Assembly: GCA_051984675.1 (NCBI GenBank)
Contig: JBPYFK010000011.1
Coordinates: 1 to 61,293, forward strand
From: JBPYFK01 sp051984675
GTDB taxonomy: Bacteria > Actinomycetota > Actinomycetes > Mycobacteriales > Pseudonocardiaceae
Direction of reading: 5' to 3'
DNA: 61,293 nt
The notes under the pieces are model-generated. The model ran no database searches, was not told where the DNA came from, and was given only the letters and a program-made list of their open reading frames with translations. Position numbers and translations under genes: made by a program. Positions within the stretch are counted from its first letter, which is position 1. Every line of letters starts with the position of its first letter. Of the stretch, positions 8,366 to 16,428 are shown in pieces.

Positions 8366-9076
8366 TCATCGACCGCCTCCCTCCTCAACTGTCGTTTCTG
8401 CCGGGTCCTCGCTGACCGTGACCGCGTGTTGAGCGACCGCCTCGTCAATGGCCCCGCCCTCGGCAGCTTCATTCGCGACGGCGATGCCCTCACCGGCTGC
8501 CTGCGCTGACAACGTGCTCGGAACGCTCGGAACACTCGGGGCGCCATCGACGCCCCCGGCGACGTCCCCGCTTACGTCTCCGGCCGCGCGAATCTCGACC
8601 TTGCGTGGACCAAGCGCCGGTCGGACGACGTCACGCACCCGCACCCGCAGCACACCACGGTCGTAGTCCGCCTCGACCTGCTCAGCGCTCACGCCCTTCG
8701 GCAGGGTGAATTCGCGCCGGAACGACCCAGTGCGGATCTCCCGGATTTCCCGGATGAGGACAGGGGAGCGTTCCACCGCGCCGGTGTCCTGCTCGCCCTG
8801 CGGATCTCCCCGGTCCGAGACGCGCTGGCCGCTGATCGTCAGCCGCCCCTCGGACACCTCGACGTCGACGTCGTTGGCCACGTCGACACCCGGGAGCTCG
8901 ACCTTGATCACCACGTCGGGGCCGTCCCGCACGACGTCCGTGGCCGGCACAAAGGCTATTTCCGACACTTGCGCATTCCGGAAAGCGCGGCGCACCAGGC
9001 TGTCGAAGTCGCGATCCAACTGGCGCACCACGCTGTTGAACGGATCCCAGACCGAGTTGCGAACCGTGAGAGCCAT
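8366..9076 (-). CDS. Hsp20 small heat-shock chaperone with long C-terminal tail
   Basis: An ATP-independent holdase of the alpha-crystallin family. The 236-residue protein has the usual N-terminal region (VWDPFNSVVRQLDRDFDSL), an alpha-crystallin domain at about 45-150 with VIKVELPGVDVANDVDVEV and DRGVLRVRV, and then an unusual ~85-residue low-complexity tail rich in Ala, Gly, Val and Glu. Typical relatives end shortly after the crystallin domain. GAGGAGGAA lies just before the ATG. A HAIR-type inverted repeat about 95 bp upstream (9172-9192) predicts repression by HspR, as described for Hsp20/acr2 in mycobacteria. Confidence 0.92.
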   Translation of the reverse strand: MALTVRNSVWDPFNSVVRQLDRDFDSLVRRAFRNAQVSEIAFVPATDVVRDGPDVVIKVELPGVDVANDVDVEVSEGRLTISGQRVSDRGDPQGEQDTGAVERSPVLIREIREIRTGSFRREFTLPKGVSAEQVEADYDRGVLRVRVRDVVRPALGPRKVEIRAAGDVSGDVAGGVDGAPSVPSVPSTLSAQAAGEGIAVANEAAEGGAIDEAVAQHAVTVSEDPAETTVEEGGGR

Positions 9077-9171
9077 GACGGCTTCCTCCTCTCTCAGCCG
9101 AGCCCTGTGCTCCGGCTTCCAACATCATCAACGATCAGTGCAGCAATCTTGTTTCTGATCTTAGCTTTAAA

Positions 9172-9192
9172 GTTGAGTCAATATGACTCAAG
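9172..9192 (-). promoter_or_regulatory. HAIR element (predicted HspR operator)
   Basis: On the minus strand the sequence is CTTGAGT, 7 bp, ACTCAAC. This matches the HspR inverted-repeat consensus CTTGAGT-N7-ACTCAAG in 13 of 14 positions. It lies between the divergent hsp20 and DoxX-like genes in a locally AT-rich stretch. TTGACT inside the site could serve as a -35, so binding would block transcription. Confidence 0.85.
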
Positions 9193-9289
9193 TAGACAGA
9201 TTCAGCTGATCTTGTGACACTCCGGCGCGCGGTGCGGTATGCGGGTTAGTAACGTCGACCACATCCGGCCGTCCCGAGGAGGTCCGCTG

Positions 9290-9883
9290 ATGCTCATTCG
9301 CCGGTTGGCTCGCCCACTGCTTGCGACGATCTTCATTTACGGGGGCACGCAGGCTCTCCGGTACGCCGAAGCGCACGCCAAGGCCGCCGAGCCTGTCCTG
9401 CGGAAGGTCGTCGGTGAGAAGGACCAGAGCACTGGCGAGGGCGGCCCGGAGACCCTTCCGACCGATCCGGTGACGCTGGTGCGCATCGACGCCGGCATCA
9501 AGATCGGTGCCGGCCTCGCTCTCGCCGCCGGGCGCTTCCCCAGGCTCGCCGCGACCCTTCTGGCCGGAAGCCTCATCCCGACCACCCTGGCCGGGCACCG
9601 GTTCTGGGAGATCGAAGATCCGCAGCAGCGCGCCGACCAGCAGATTCAGTTCCTCAAGAACACCAGCCTGCTGGGTGGGCTCGCGATCGCCGCCGTCGAC
9701 ACCGGCGGCAAGCCTTCGGCCGGGTACCGAGCACGTCGGCGTGCTCGCAGGATGTCCAAGAAGTCGCACGAGGCTCTGGGTGCCGCGAAAGCCGTGACCG
9801 CGACCGAGGTCGCGAAGGCGACCAAGGCTGGCAAGGCGCGAAAAGCGGGCAAGGCCGGTAAAGCGCGTAAAGCCAAGTCTTGA
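9290..9883 (+). CDS. DoxX-like membrane protein with Lys/Ala-rich tail
   Basis: A 197-residue membrane protein of the DoxX type. The N-terminus MLIRRLARPLLATIFIYGG and the conserved FPRLAATLLAGSLIPTTLAGHRFWE region mark the family, whose roles include redox and sulfur-related respiration or oxidative-stress complexes. The last ~50 residues are a basic tail built from AGKARKAGKAGKARKAK repeats, resembling histone-H1-like tails. GAGGAGGT precedes the ATG at 9290. Its start lies about 100 bp beyond the HAIR site, so heat-shock co-regulation is possible. Confidence 0.8.
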   Translation: MLIRRLARPLLATIFIYGGTQALRYAEAHAKAAEPVLRKVVGEKDQSTGEGGPETLPTDPVTLVRIDAGIKIGAGLALAAGRFPRLAATLLAGSLIPTTLAGHRFWEIEDPQQRADQQIQFLKNTSLLGGLAIAAVDTGGKPSAGYRARRRARRMSKKSHEALGAAKAVTATEVAKATKAGKARKAGKAGKARKAKS

Positions 9884-9969
9884 GCGAAGGCGGCCAACCC
9901 TTGGCCTGCGGGCACATCAGGTGACCCCTGCTCAGCACGGTCACCGCGCACAGCCGTAGCGTTGATGTC

Positions 9970-10611
9970 GTGACCGTGCGCGTGCTGCTCGTCGACGACC
10001 ACGAAGTGGTTCGACGAGGTTTGCGTGATCTGCTCGACACCGAAGCGGACATCGAAGTCGCGGCCGAGGCCGGCGGCGTCGACGAAGCCCTGGTGCGAGC
10101 GCAGGCAGTCGCGGTAGACGTGGCCGTGGTCGACATGCGGCTACCTGACGGCGACGGGCTTGAGCTGTGCAAGAAGCTGCGCGAGCAGGCCAATCCACCA
10201 CGCGTCCTCGTCCTCACCGCCTTCGACGACGAGCAGGCGCTCGTCGGCGCCATCAACGCGGGCGCGTCCGGCTACCTGCTCAAGCAGGTGCGCGGCCAGG
10301 ATCTGGTCAACGCCGTGCGCGAGGTCGCGGCGGGCAGGTCGTTGCTGGACCCGGTGACCACCTCCCGGGTGCTGGACCGGCTACGCCGAGGCAGCACGCG
10401 CGAACCGGACGAGCTAGACACCCTCACCGACCAGGAGCGGCGCGTGCTGGAACTCATCGGGGAGGGTCTGACCAACCGGCAGATCGCCGAGCGTCTCTTT
10501 CTCGCGGAGAAGACGGTGAAGAACTACGTCACCTCCGTGCTGGCGAAGCTCGGGATGGAGCGCCGGACCCAGGTCGCCGCGTGGTTCGCCCGAAGGGAAC
10601 AGGCGCGCTGA
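9970..10611 (+). CDS. NarL/FixJ-family response regulator (DevR-like)
   Basis: A 213-residue transcription factor with an N-terminal receiver domain (acidic D9/D10, phospho-acceptor D55 in VVDMRLPDGDG, Lys in GYLLKQ) and a C-terminal LuxR-type helix-turn-helix around 150-205 (LTDQERRVLELIGEGLTNRQIA). Architecture and length match DevR/DosR. TAGCGT at 9957-9962 lies 7 nt before the GTG, suggesting a leaderless mRNA. The gene converges tail-to-tail on the GAF histidine kinase at 10642-11910, its likely partner. A reasonable but unproven target is the cyd operon. Confidence 0.9.
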   Translation: MTVRVLLVDDHEVVRRGLRDLLDTEADIEVAAEAGGVDEALVRAQAVAVDVAVVDMRLPDGDGLELCKKLREQANPPRVLVLTAFDDEQALVGAINAGASGYLLKQVRGQDLVNAVREVAAGRSLLDPVTTSRVLDRLRRGSTREPDELDTLTDQERRVLELIGEGLTNRQIAERLFLAEKTVKNYVTSVLAKLGMERRTQVAAWFARREQAR

Positions 10612-10641
10612 GCGAGTGACGGGATCGGCGTCCGACCAGCG

Positions 10642-11910
10642 CTACCCGCCTCCGTTGAGCGGGACTTCCCACGTCACGGTGGTGCCGCTGTCCGGCGACG
10701 AGGTGACCGTGCAACGGCCTCCGGCAGCGACCGCGCGTTCCTCCAGGTGGCGCAGACCGCGTCGGCTGACGTCACGGGGAATTCCGCAGCCGTCGTCGAC
10801 GACCTGCAGGCGCAGGCCCTTCTCCGAGCGCCGGACGCGGACCAGGACCGTTCGCGCCCCGGAATGCCGGAGCACATTGGACAGTGCCTCGCGGAGCGCA
10901 GCCCGCGCGTGGTCGGCCACCGCCACCGGCACGTCAGCGAGGTCGCCCTCGATGTCCAGCACCGGCGGACGTCCGAGGAGGTCCCCGGCGATCCGCACCT
11001 CGGAGCGCATGGAGTCCTCCAGGTCCGGGGCATGGGGCGGTTCGTCCGGGTCGGCCGAGCGCAACGTGCGGACCGTCGCCCGGACCTCTGCGATCGTCTG
11101 GTCAAGCTGGTCCATCGTGTCGGCCAACCGCCGCGAGTCGGCTTCATCCAAGTGCGCGGCCAGCCGGCGGTGCAGTACCTCCAGCTGAACCCCGGCGCCG
11201 TAGAGGCGCTGCACGATCACGTCGTGCAGATCCCGGGCGATGCGTTCCCGCTCCTGGTAGACCGCCACCCGCTGGCGGGCCGTCGAACCTTCGGCCAGGA
11301 CGAGCGCGAGGCCGGCCTGCGCGGCGAAGGCGGTCAGCACATCGACCGTGACTCGGGTGAACGTCCCGCCGCCGCGCCGCCGGTACACGGCCAGCGCGCC
11401 GAGCCGGCGTTCCCTGGTCCCGAACGGCGCGACGGCGAAGGGGCCGTAGACGCGCAGCGCCGGTGGTACGTAGGGAGCGGTGAGCGGGTCGTCGATCAGG
11501 TCGTCGACCACCACCGGAACGCCGCTGCGGGCCACCCGCGCGGCAGCCGAGCGCGCTGACAGGACCACGCCGACGGGATCGCTGAGCGGGCGCACCGCAT
11601 CCGGTTCGCCGTGGGCGGCTTCGACGGTGAGCCGGCCATCGCCGGCGCTGACCATCACCAGGCCCAGATCGGCTTTGGTCAGCTCGGCCGCGCGGCGAAC
11701 GACCATCGGCAACACGGAGTCCGGGTCCTCCCCGGACAGTGCCGCCTTGGTGATCTCGGTCGAGGCCGTGAGCATGCGCTTGGCCAGCGTGGAATCCATG
11801 ACGTGGTCGAGGTTATCGGCCTCCGCACCACCCTCGCGGATCATGGCGGCGGAGCAGAGGTGTAGGTCACCGCCGTCCGGTGTGTCCGAGGCATCGCTGG
11901 CGGTGCTCAT
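10642..11910 (-). CDS. GAF-domain sensor histidine kinase (DevS-like)
   Basis: A 422-residue soluble sensor kinase. A GAF domain occupies about 60-210, followed by a HisKA_3 dimerisation helix with the phospho-accepting His in ERERIARDLHDVIVQRLYG and a HATPase domain with LREALSNVLRHS, VVDDGCGIP and GLRHLEERA. This is the DevS/DosS architecture reduced to one GAF domain, so the sensed signal may be redox or oxygen; whether a haem binds is not visible. Its ATG overlaps the cydDC stop (ATGA), placing it as the last gene of the cyd operon, opposite the convergent regulator gene at 9970-10611. Confidence 0.9.
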   Translation of the reverse strand: MSTASDASDTPDGGDLHLCSAAMIREGGAEADNLDHVMDSTLAKRMLTASTEITKAALSGEDPDSVLPMVVRRAAELTKADLGLVMVSAGDGRLTVEAAHGEPDAVRPLSDPVGVVLSARSAAARVARSGVPVVVDDLIDDPLTAPYVPPALRVYGPFAVAPFGTRERRLGALAVYRRRGGGTFTRVTVDVLTAFAAQAGLALVLAEGSTARQRVAVYQERERIARDLHDVIVQRLYGAGVQLEVLHRRLAAHLDEADSRRLADTMDQLDQTIAEVRATVRTLRSADPDEPPHAPDLEDSMRSEVRIAGDLLGRPPVLDIEGDLADVPVAVADHARAALREALSNVLRHSGARTVLVRVRRSEKGLRLQVVDDGCGIPRDVSRRGLRHLEERAVAAGGRCTVTSSPDSGTTVTWEVPLNGGG

Positions 11911-14900
11911 CCAGCCACCAGCACGGTGCCGGAGCGTTGGGACCCGCTTTCGTCTGGGAGCACGGTTCGGACGGTCTGTTCCTGCACACGCAGCACGATG
12001 TCGGCGTGCGCGGCTTCGGCAGCGCGATGCGTTATGTGCACCACGGTCCGGCCTTGGAGAGCGTGCCTCAGCCGCGCCAACAACTCGTCGGAGGTGGAAA
12101 CGTCCAAGTGCGCGGTGGGCTCGTCAAGCAGCACGAGATCGGCGTCGTCCACCAGCAATGCTCTCGCCAACGCCAACCGCTGCGCCTCGCCGCCTGACAG
12201 GGCCATGCCCGCGGAGCCGACCTGCTGATCCAAACGCTGCTCCCAGCCGTCCAGACCCGCGAGGCGCAGCGCCTCGGCGAACTGCGACTCGGTCGCTCCC
12301 GGCGAGGCGATGCGCAGGTTCTCCCGGATCGTCGTCGACACCAACTGCGGCTCCTGCGGGCACCACGTCACCCGGTCCACCAGGCACGCGACTCCCCTTT
12401 CCGGCGTCAGGAACCCGAGCAGCACGCTCACGAGGGTCGACTTCCCGGATCCAGACGGACCGACGACCGCTACGTGCGTACCACGTGGAATCCGCAGCGA
12501 GACGTGACGAAGCGCGGCTTCCGCCGCTGACGGCCACCGCACGTCCACGTCGTGCAGCACGACCTCGCCCCCGGCGGCGGGGACGGCGTCGCCGGGGGCG
12601 AGGTCGTGGCGGGCGGCGCGGTCGCCGCTCGCCGCGGGCGAGCCCGCCGCGAGCAGGGGCGCTACGCGCGCCTGCGCAGCGCGCAGCGCTCGCCACTGCT
12701 GCGCCGCTGGCGGCAACGCCGCCACGGCTTCCGCCGTGGCGAGCGGCACCAGCGCCAGCAGTGGCGCCAGCTCGGGGGCGAGGTGGCCTCCGGCCACCGC
12801 CTCGCCCCCGAGCCACGCGCCGCCGAGCACGGCGGTGCCCAGGCTGAGCGTGATCACGGCGGTGGCCGCTCCCGCGCCCACCGCCGCTCTCTTGGAGCGC
12901 GCCGCGAGGCGCGCGTCCTCCGCGGCGAGCCGTGCGCGTTGCGGGCCGTCCGCGCCGAACGCGACCAACTCGGCGGACGCGTCGAGCAGCCCCAGCACCC
13001 GGGCCGAGACGCGACGTCGCCCCTCGGCCACGGCGGAACTGGCCCGCCGCTCAACAGCGACGGCGACGACCGGACCGGCGATACCTGCGGTGAGTAGCGA
13101 GGCGGCGAGCAGCAGGCCGGCAGCCGGCAACACCGTCGCTTCGAGCATTACGGCACCGGTCGCGACCAGCACTGCGACCAGCGGTGGCACGACCACTCTG
13201 GGAACGAGATCGCGAATGGCGTCCGTATCGTCAACGAGGCGCGCAGCGCCATCGCCACGGCGAAGCCCGCTCGTGTGCGCAGGTCCGAGCCGGACCAGGG
13301 CGTCCCACAGCCGGCGGCGCAGGTCCCCCGCCAGTCGGAAGGCGGCGTCGTGCGTCACGAGCCGCTCCAGGTAGCGGAGCGTGGCGCGGGAGAGCGCGAA
13401 GGTGCGCACACCGACGACGGCAACGGAGAGCATGAGCACCGGAGGCCGCTGCGAAGCGCGGGCGATCAGCCATGCGGAGGCCGCAGCCAGCGCGACGGCG
13501 GAGAGCAACGCGAGCGCGCCGAGCGCGACACCCGCGAGGGTTCGCGCGGTGATCAGGTCGCGGAGCCGGCCGCGCTGCCCGGATCGGCTCAGCCGGTCGG
13601 GCACAGCCAGAGGCGCCGGTCTGCCCGGCGCGGCCGGACCGGCGGCCGGCGCAGCCAGCCCGGCGGTGGTCGGCGTAGCGGCGTCAGCCGCGTGCGCGCC
13701 CGGCCGGTGGCTCGCGAGTACGACGGCAGCGCCGCGCGCAGCAGCGCGGCGGACCGCCGCGTCGACGCAGGCGGCGGCGCCGCGGTCGAGGTGGGCCGTC
13801 GGCTCGTCGAGCAGCAGGATGTCGGCGCCTCGGCGCAGCCGGAGCAGCGCGCGAGCGACCGCGACGCGCTGACGCTCCCCTGTGGACAGTTCGTCGATGC
13901 GGCGGTCGAGCAGGTGCTCGGCCGCGGCCTCTTCCAGCACCGAGCGGAAATCCGGGTCGGAACCGGTTGGTGAGTCCGCGCCACTGGCCAGCTGGTCGCA
14001 GATGGCGAGCGCGAGTTCGTCCGCGACAGTGCCGCCGGTGAACACCGGGCGTTGCGGGACCCACGCGATGCGCCGACGCCATTCCGTCGGCGCGAACCGT
14101 GCGATGTCGACGCCCGCACCCGAAGGACTACCGTACGTGACGCTTCCGTCGGTAGGTGTGGTGAACCCGAGGAGCACTCCGAACGTCGTCGACTTGCCGC
14201 TGCCGCTGGGGCCGATGCCGTCGAAACCCTCCAGGTGCACGATCTCCCCCGGACGGGCGGTGAAAGTCAGGCCCGCTGGGGCGTCCCCGCCTCGCCTCGC
14301 CACTCGGAGGTCCGTTACCCGCAGCACTCCACCAGGTTCGGGGCGAACCCCGCACGCGGCTGGTCGCGGCGCCGCGTCGACGACCTCGTGCACCCGCCTT
14401 ACTGCTTCGAGCCCGTCCTCGCTGGCATGGTGCGCCGCGCCCGCCGCACGCAGCGGCAAGTAGCACTCCGGGACGAGCACCAGCACCAGCAGCCCGGTGG
14501 CCAGGTCAAGCTCGCCGGAAACCAGGCGCAGCCCGATCCCGACGGCGACCAAGGCCACCGACAGCGAGGAGAACAGTTCGAGGACCAGCGCGGACAGGAA
14601 AGCGATCCGCAGCGTCGAGAGGGTGGCGCGCCGGTGGCGGTCGCTGATCCGCTGGACCGCTTCGCGCTGCGTCGCGGCGCGACCGAACGCCGTCAGCACC
14701 GGCAGCCCCCGCACCAGTTCCAGCAGGTGCCCGGAAAGCCGCTGGGTCGCGGTGGCGGCCCGGCTGGTGCGGGACTCCGTGAACCGGCCGACCAGCCACG
14801 CGAACAGCGGGATCAGCGGAACGGTGAGCACCACGGCGAGTGCGGACAGCGGGTCGAACGCGAGGATGCTCGCGCCTACCAGCAGCGGGACGACAGCCGC

Positions 14901-15377
14901 CGTGACCAGCGCTGGCAGGTACTTCGTGAAGTAGGCGTCGAGCGCGTCGAGGCCCTTGGTCGCCAGGGTCGCCAGCGGTGCCGGGCCGCTCGCGCTGATC
15001 CACTCCGGTCCCCGGCGCATCGCCGCATCCAACAGTGCGGCCCGCAGTTCCTCCTTCGCCCCGGCCGCCGCGCGCGCCGACACTGCTTCGAGGGACCACC
15101 CGAGAACGGCTCGGGCGATGATCGCGCCGACCAGCAGGAGCAGTTGGGCCCGGACTTCGGTGCCAACGCTGGTGATGTGAACACCACGGGTCACCACGAC
15201 GGCCAAGGCACTCGCCAACGCCCACGCCTGGATGGTCAACGCGACCGCGTTGCCCGCCGCCAGTGCGCCGGCCACCGTCAACGCTCGCCGGGCCGACGGC
15301 GACAGCTTCGGTAGCGCCCCTAGAGGTGTCCGGGGAGTGTGGGGTGTCCTGACGGTTCGGTTCGACGTCTCAGTCAT
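11907..15377 (-). CDS. cydDC: Fused CydDC ABC exporter for cytochrome bd assembly
   Basis: A single 1156-residue polypeptide carrying both halves of the CydDC transporter, which exports thiols or otherwise supports haem insertion into cytochrome bd. The order is membrane domain 1, ATPase 1 (Walker A GPSGSGKSTTFG, signature LSTGERQRVAVARAL), membrane domain 2 from about residue 600, ATPase 2 (GPSGSGKSTLVS, signature LSGGEAQRLALARAL). In E. coli the halves are separate genes; fusion is common in actinobacteria. Walker A and signature motifs are intact in both halves. It starts by ATGA overlap with cydB and ends by ATGA overlap with the kinase gene. Confidence 0.95.
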   Translation of the reverse strand: MTETSNRTVRTPHTPRTPLGALPKLSPSARRALTVAGALAAGNAVALTIQAWALASALAVVVTRGVHITSVGTEVRAQLLLLVGAIIARAVLGWSLEAVSARAAAGAKEELRAALLDAAMRRGPEWISASGPAPLATLATKGLDALDAYFTKYLPALVTAAVVPLLVGASILAFDPLSALAVVLTVPLIPLFAWLVGRFTESRTSRAATATQRLSGHLLELVRGLPVLTAFGRAATQREAVQRISDRHRRATLSTLRIAFLSALVLELFSSLSVALVAVGIGLRLVSGELDLATGLLVLVLVPECYLPLRAAGAAHHASEDGLEAVRRVHEVVDAAPRPAACGVRPEPGGVLRVTDLRVARRGGDAPAGLTFTARPGEIVHLEGFDGIGPSGSGKSTTFGVLLGFTTPTDGSVTYGSPSGAGVDIARFAPTEWRRRIAWVPQRPVFTGGTVADELALAICDQLASGADSPTGSDPDFRSVLEEAAAEHLLDRRIDELSTGERQRVAVARALLRLRRGADILLLDEPTAHLDRGAAACVDAAVRRAAARGAAVVLASHRPGAHAADAATPTTAGLAAPAAGPAAPGRPAPLAVPDRLSRSGQRGRLRDLITARTLAGVALGALALLSAVALAAASAWLIARASQRPPVLMLSVAVVGVRTFALSRATLRYLERLVTHDAAFRLAGDLRRRLWDALVRLGPAHTSGLRRGDGAARLVDDTDAIRDLVPRVVVPPLVAVLVATGAVMLEATVLPAAGLLLAASLLTAGIAGPVVAVAVERRASSAVAEGRRRVSARVLGLLDASAELVAFGADGPQRARLAAEDARLAARSKRAAVGAGAATAVITLSLGTAVLGGAWLGGEAVAGGHLAPELAPLLALVPLATAEAVAALPPAAQQWRALRAAQARVAPLLAAGSPAASGDRAARHDLAPGDAVPAAGGEVVLHDVDVRWPSAAEAALRHVSLRIPRGTHVAVVGPSGSGKSTLVSVLLGFLTPERGVACLVDRVTWCPQEPQLVSTTIRENLRIASPGATESQFAEALRLAGLDGWEQRLDQQVGSAGMALSGGEAQRLALARALLVDDADLVLLDEPTAHLDVSTSDELLARLRHALQGRTVVHITHRAAEAAHADIVLRVQEQTVRTVLPDESGSQRSGTVLVAG

Positions 15378-16381
15378 GGCGCATGAACCGGAGGAATGTG
15401 TCGGGTACCGATCCGCCTACGGAACACCCAGTACGTCCACCCCTGGTACACCAGCACGGCAGGGGTACCGATCGCCGCGACGACGGTGATCACACCGAGG
15501 GTGTACGGGCTCGACGCGGTGGCCCCGACCGTCAGCGACCACGCAGGGTCCAATGTGGACGGAATGACGTCCGGCCACAGCGCGCCGAACAACGCGATCA
15601 CCGCGCCCGTGATAGCCACGCCCTGCAACGCGAACGCCTGGCCGTCACGCCAGCGGTACATCCGTTGGAGTCCGGTCAGCGCCGCCGCGATCGAAACGAC
15701 CAGCGGTGTCCAAGTCCAGGCCCCACCACGTTGGATCTGCGCGATCAGCAGCACGCACGCGAGCGGTGCCAGCAGCGGCACGCCGAAGCGCAAGGCGAAC
15801 AGACGGGCGTGATCGCGCACCCCGCCCTCGGTCTTGAGGGCCAGGAACATCGCGCCGTGCAGGAACGAGAACCCCCACACGGCCACCGCGCCCAGCAGGT
15901 TGGCGCCGGTGAGGATGGCCAGCGGCCCGCCCACCCGGTTACCGGCGGCATCCAGCGGCAGCCCCAGCGCGCTCGCGGACAGCAGCAAACCGACCACCAT
16001 CGGGGACAGCCAGGAGGACACCACGATCACCGCGTCCCACGCCGCACGCCACCGACTGCTGTCCACCTTGCCCCGGTACTCGAAAGCCACCCCTCTACCG
16101 ATCAGGGCCAGCAGCAGGAGCAGCATCGGCAGGTACGCCGCGCTGAACAGCGACGCATACCAGCCGGGAAACGCGGCAAACGTAGCCCCACCAGCGACGA
16201 TCAGCCACACTTCGTTGCCGTCCCACACCGGCCCGATGGTGTTGATCAGCACCCGCCGCTGGGCTTCGGTTCGGCCCAGGACCGGCAGCAACATCCCGAC
16301 GCCGAAATCGAACCCCTCCAGGAACAGATAGCCGAGCCAGAGCAGGGCTATCACGCAGAACCAGAACGTCGGCAGATTCAT
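15374..16381 (-). CDS. cydB: Cytochrome bd ubiquinol/menaquinol oxidase subunit II
   Basis: A 335-residue integral membrane subunit of the bd-type terminal oxidase. It opens MNLPTFWFCVIALLWLGYLF, followed by LEGFDFGVGMLLP and INTIGPVWDGNEVWLIVAGG, which are hallmark CydB segments, and has about nine predicted helices. The length is normal for a short actinobacterial CydB. It begins 47 bp after cydA and its stop overlaps the cydDC start by 4 bp, so the four genes cydA, cydB, cydDC and kinase form one unit. Confidence 0.96.
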   Translation of the reverse strand: MNLPTFWFCVIALLWLGYLFLEGFDFGVGMLLPVLGRTEAQRRVLINTIGPVWDGNEVWLIVAGGATFAAFPGWYASLFSAAYLPMLLLLLALIGRGVAFEYRGKVDSSRWRAAWDAVIVVSSWLSPMVVGLLLSASALGLPLDAAGNRVGGPLAILTGANLLGAVAVWGFSFLHGAMFLALKTEGGVRDHARLFALRFGVPLLAPLACVLLIAQIQRGGAWTWTPLVVSIAAALTGLQRMYRWRDGQAFALQGVAITGAVIALFGALWPDVIPSTLDPAWSLTVGATASSPYTLGVITVVAAIGTPAVLVYQGWTYWVFRRRIGTRHIPPVHAP

Positions 16382-16428
16382 CTCCGCGGGTCCTCAGTCA
16401 GTTGGGGCAGGGATAGCCGGGAACGGCG

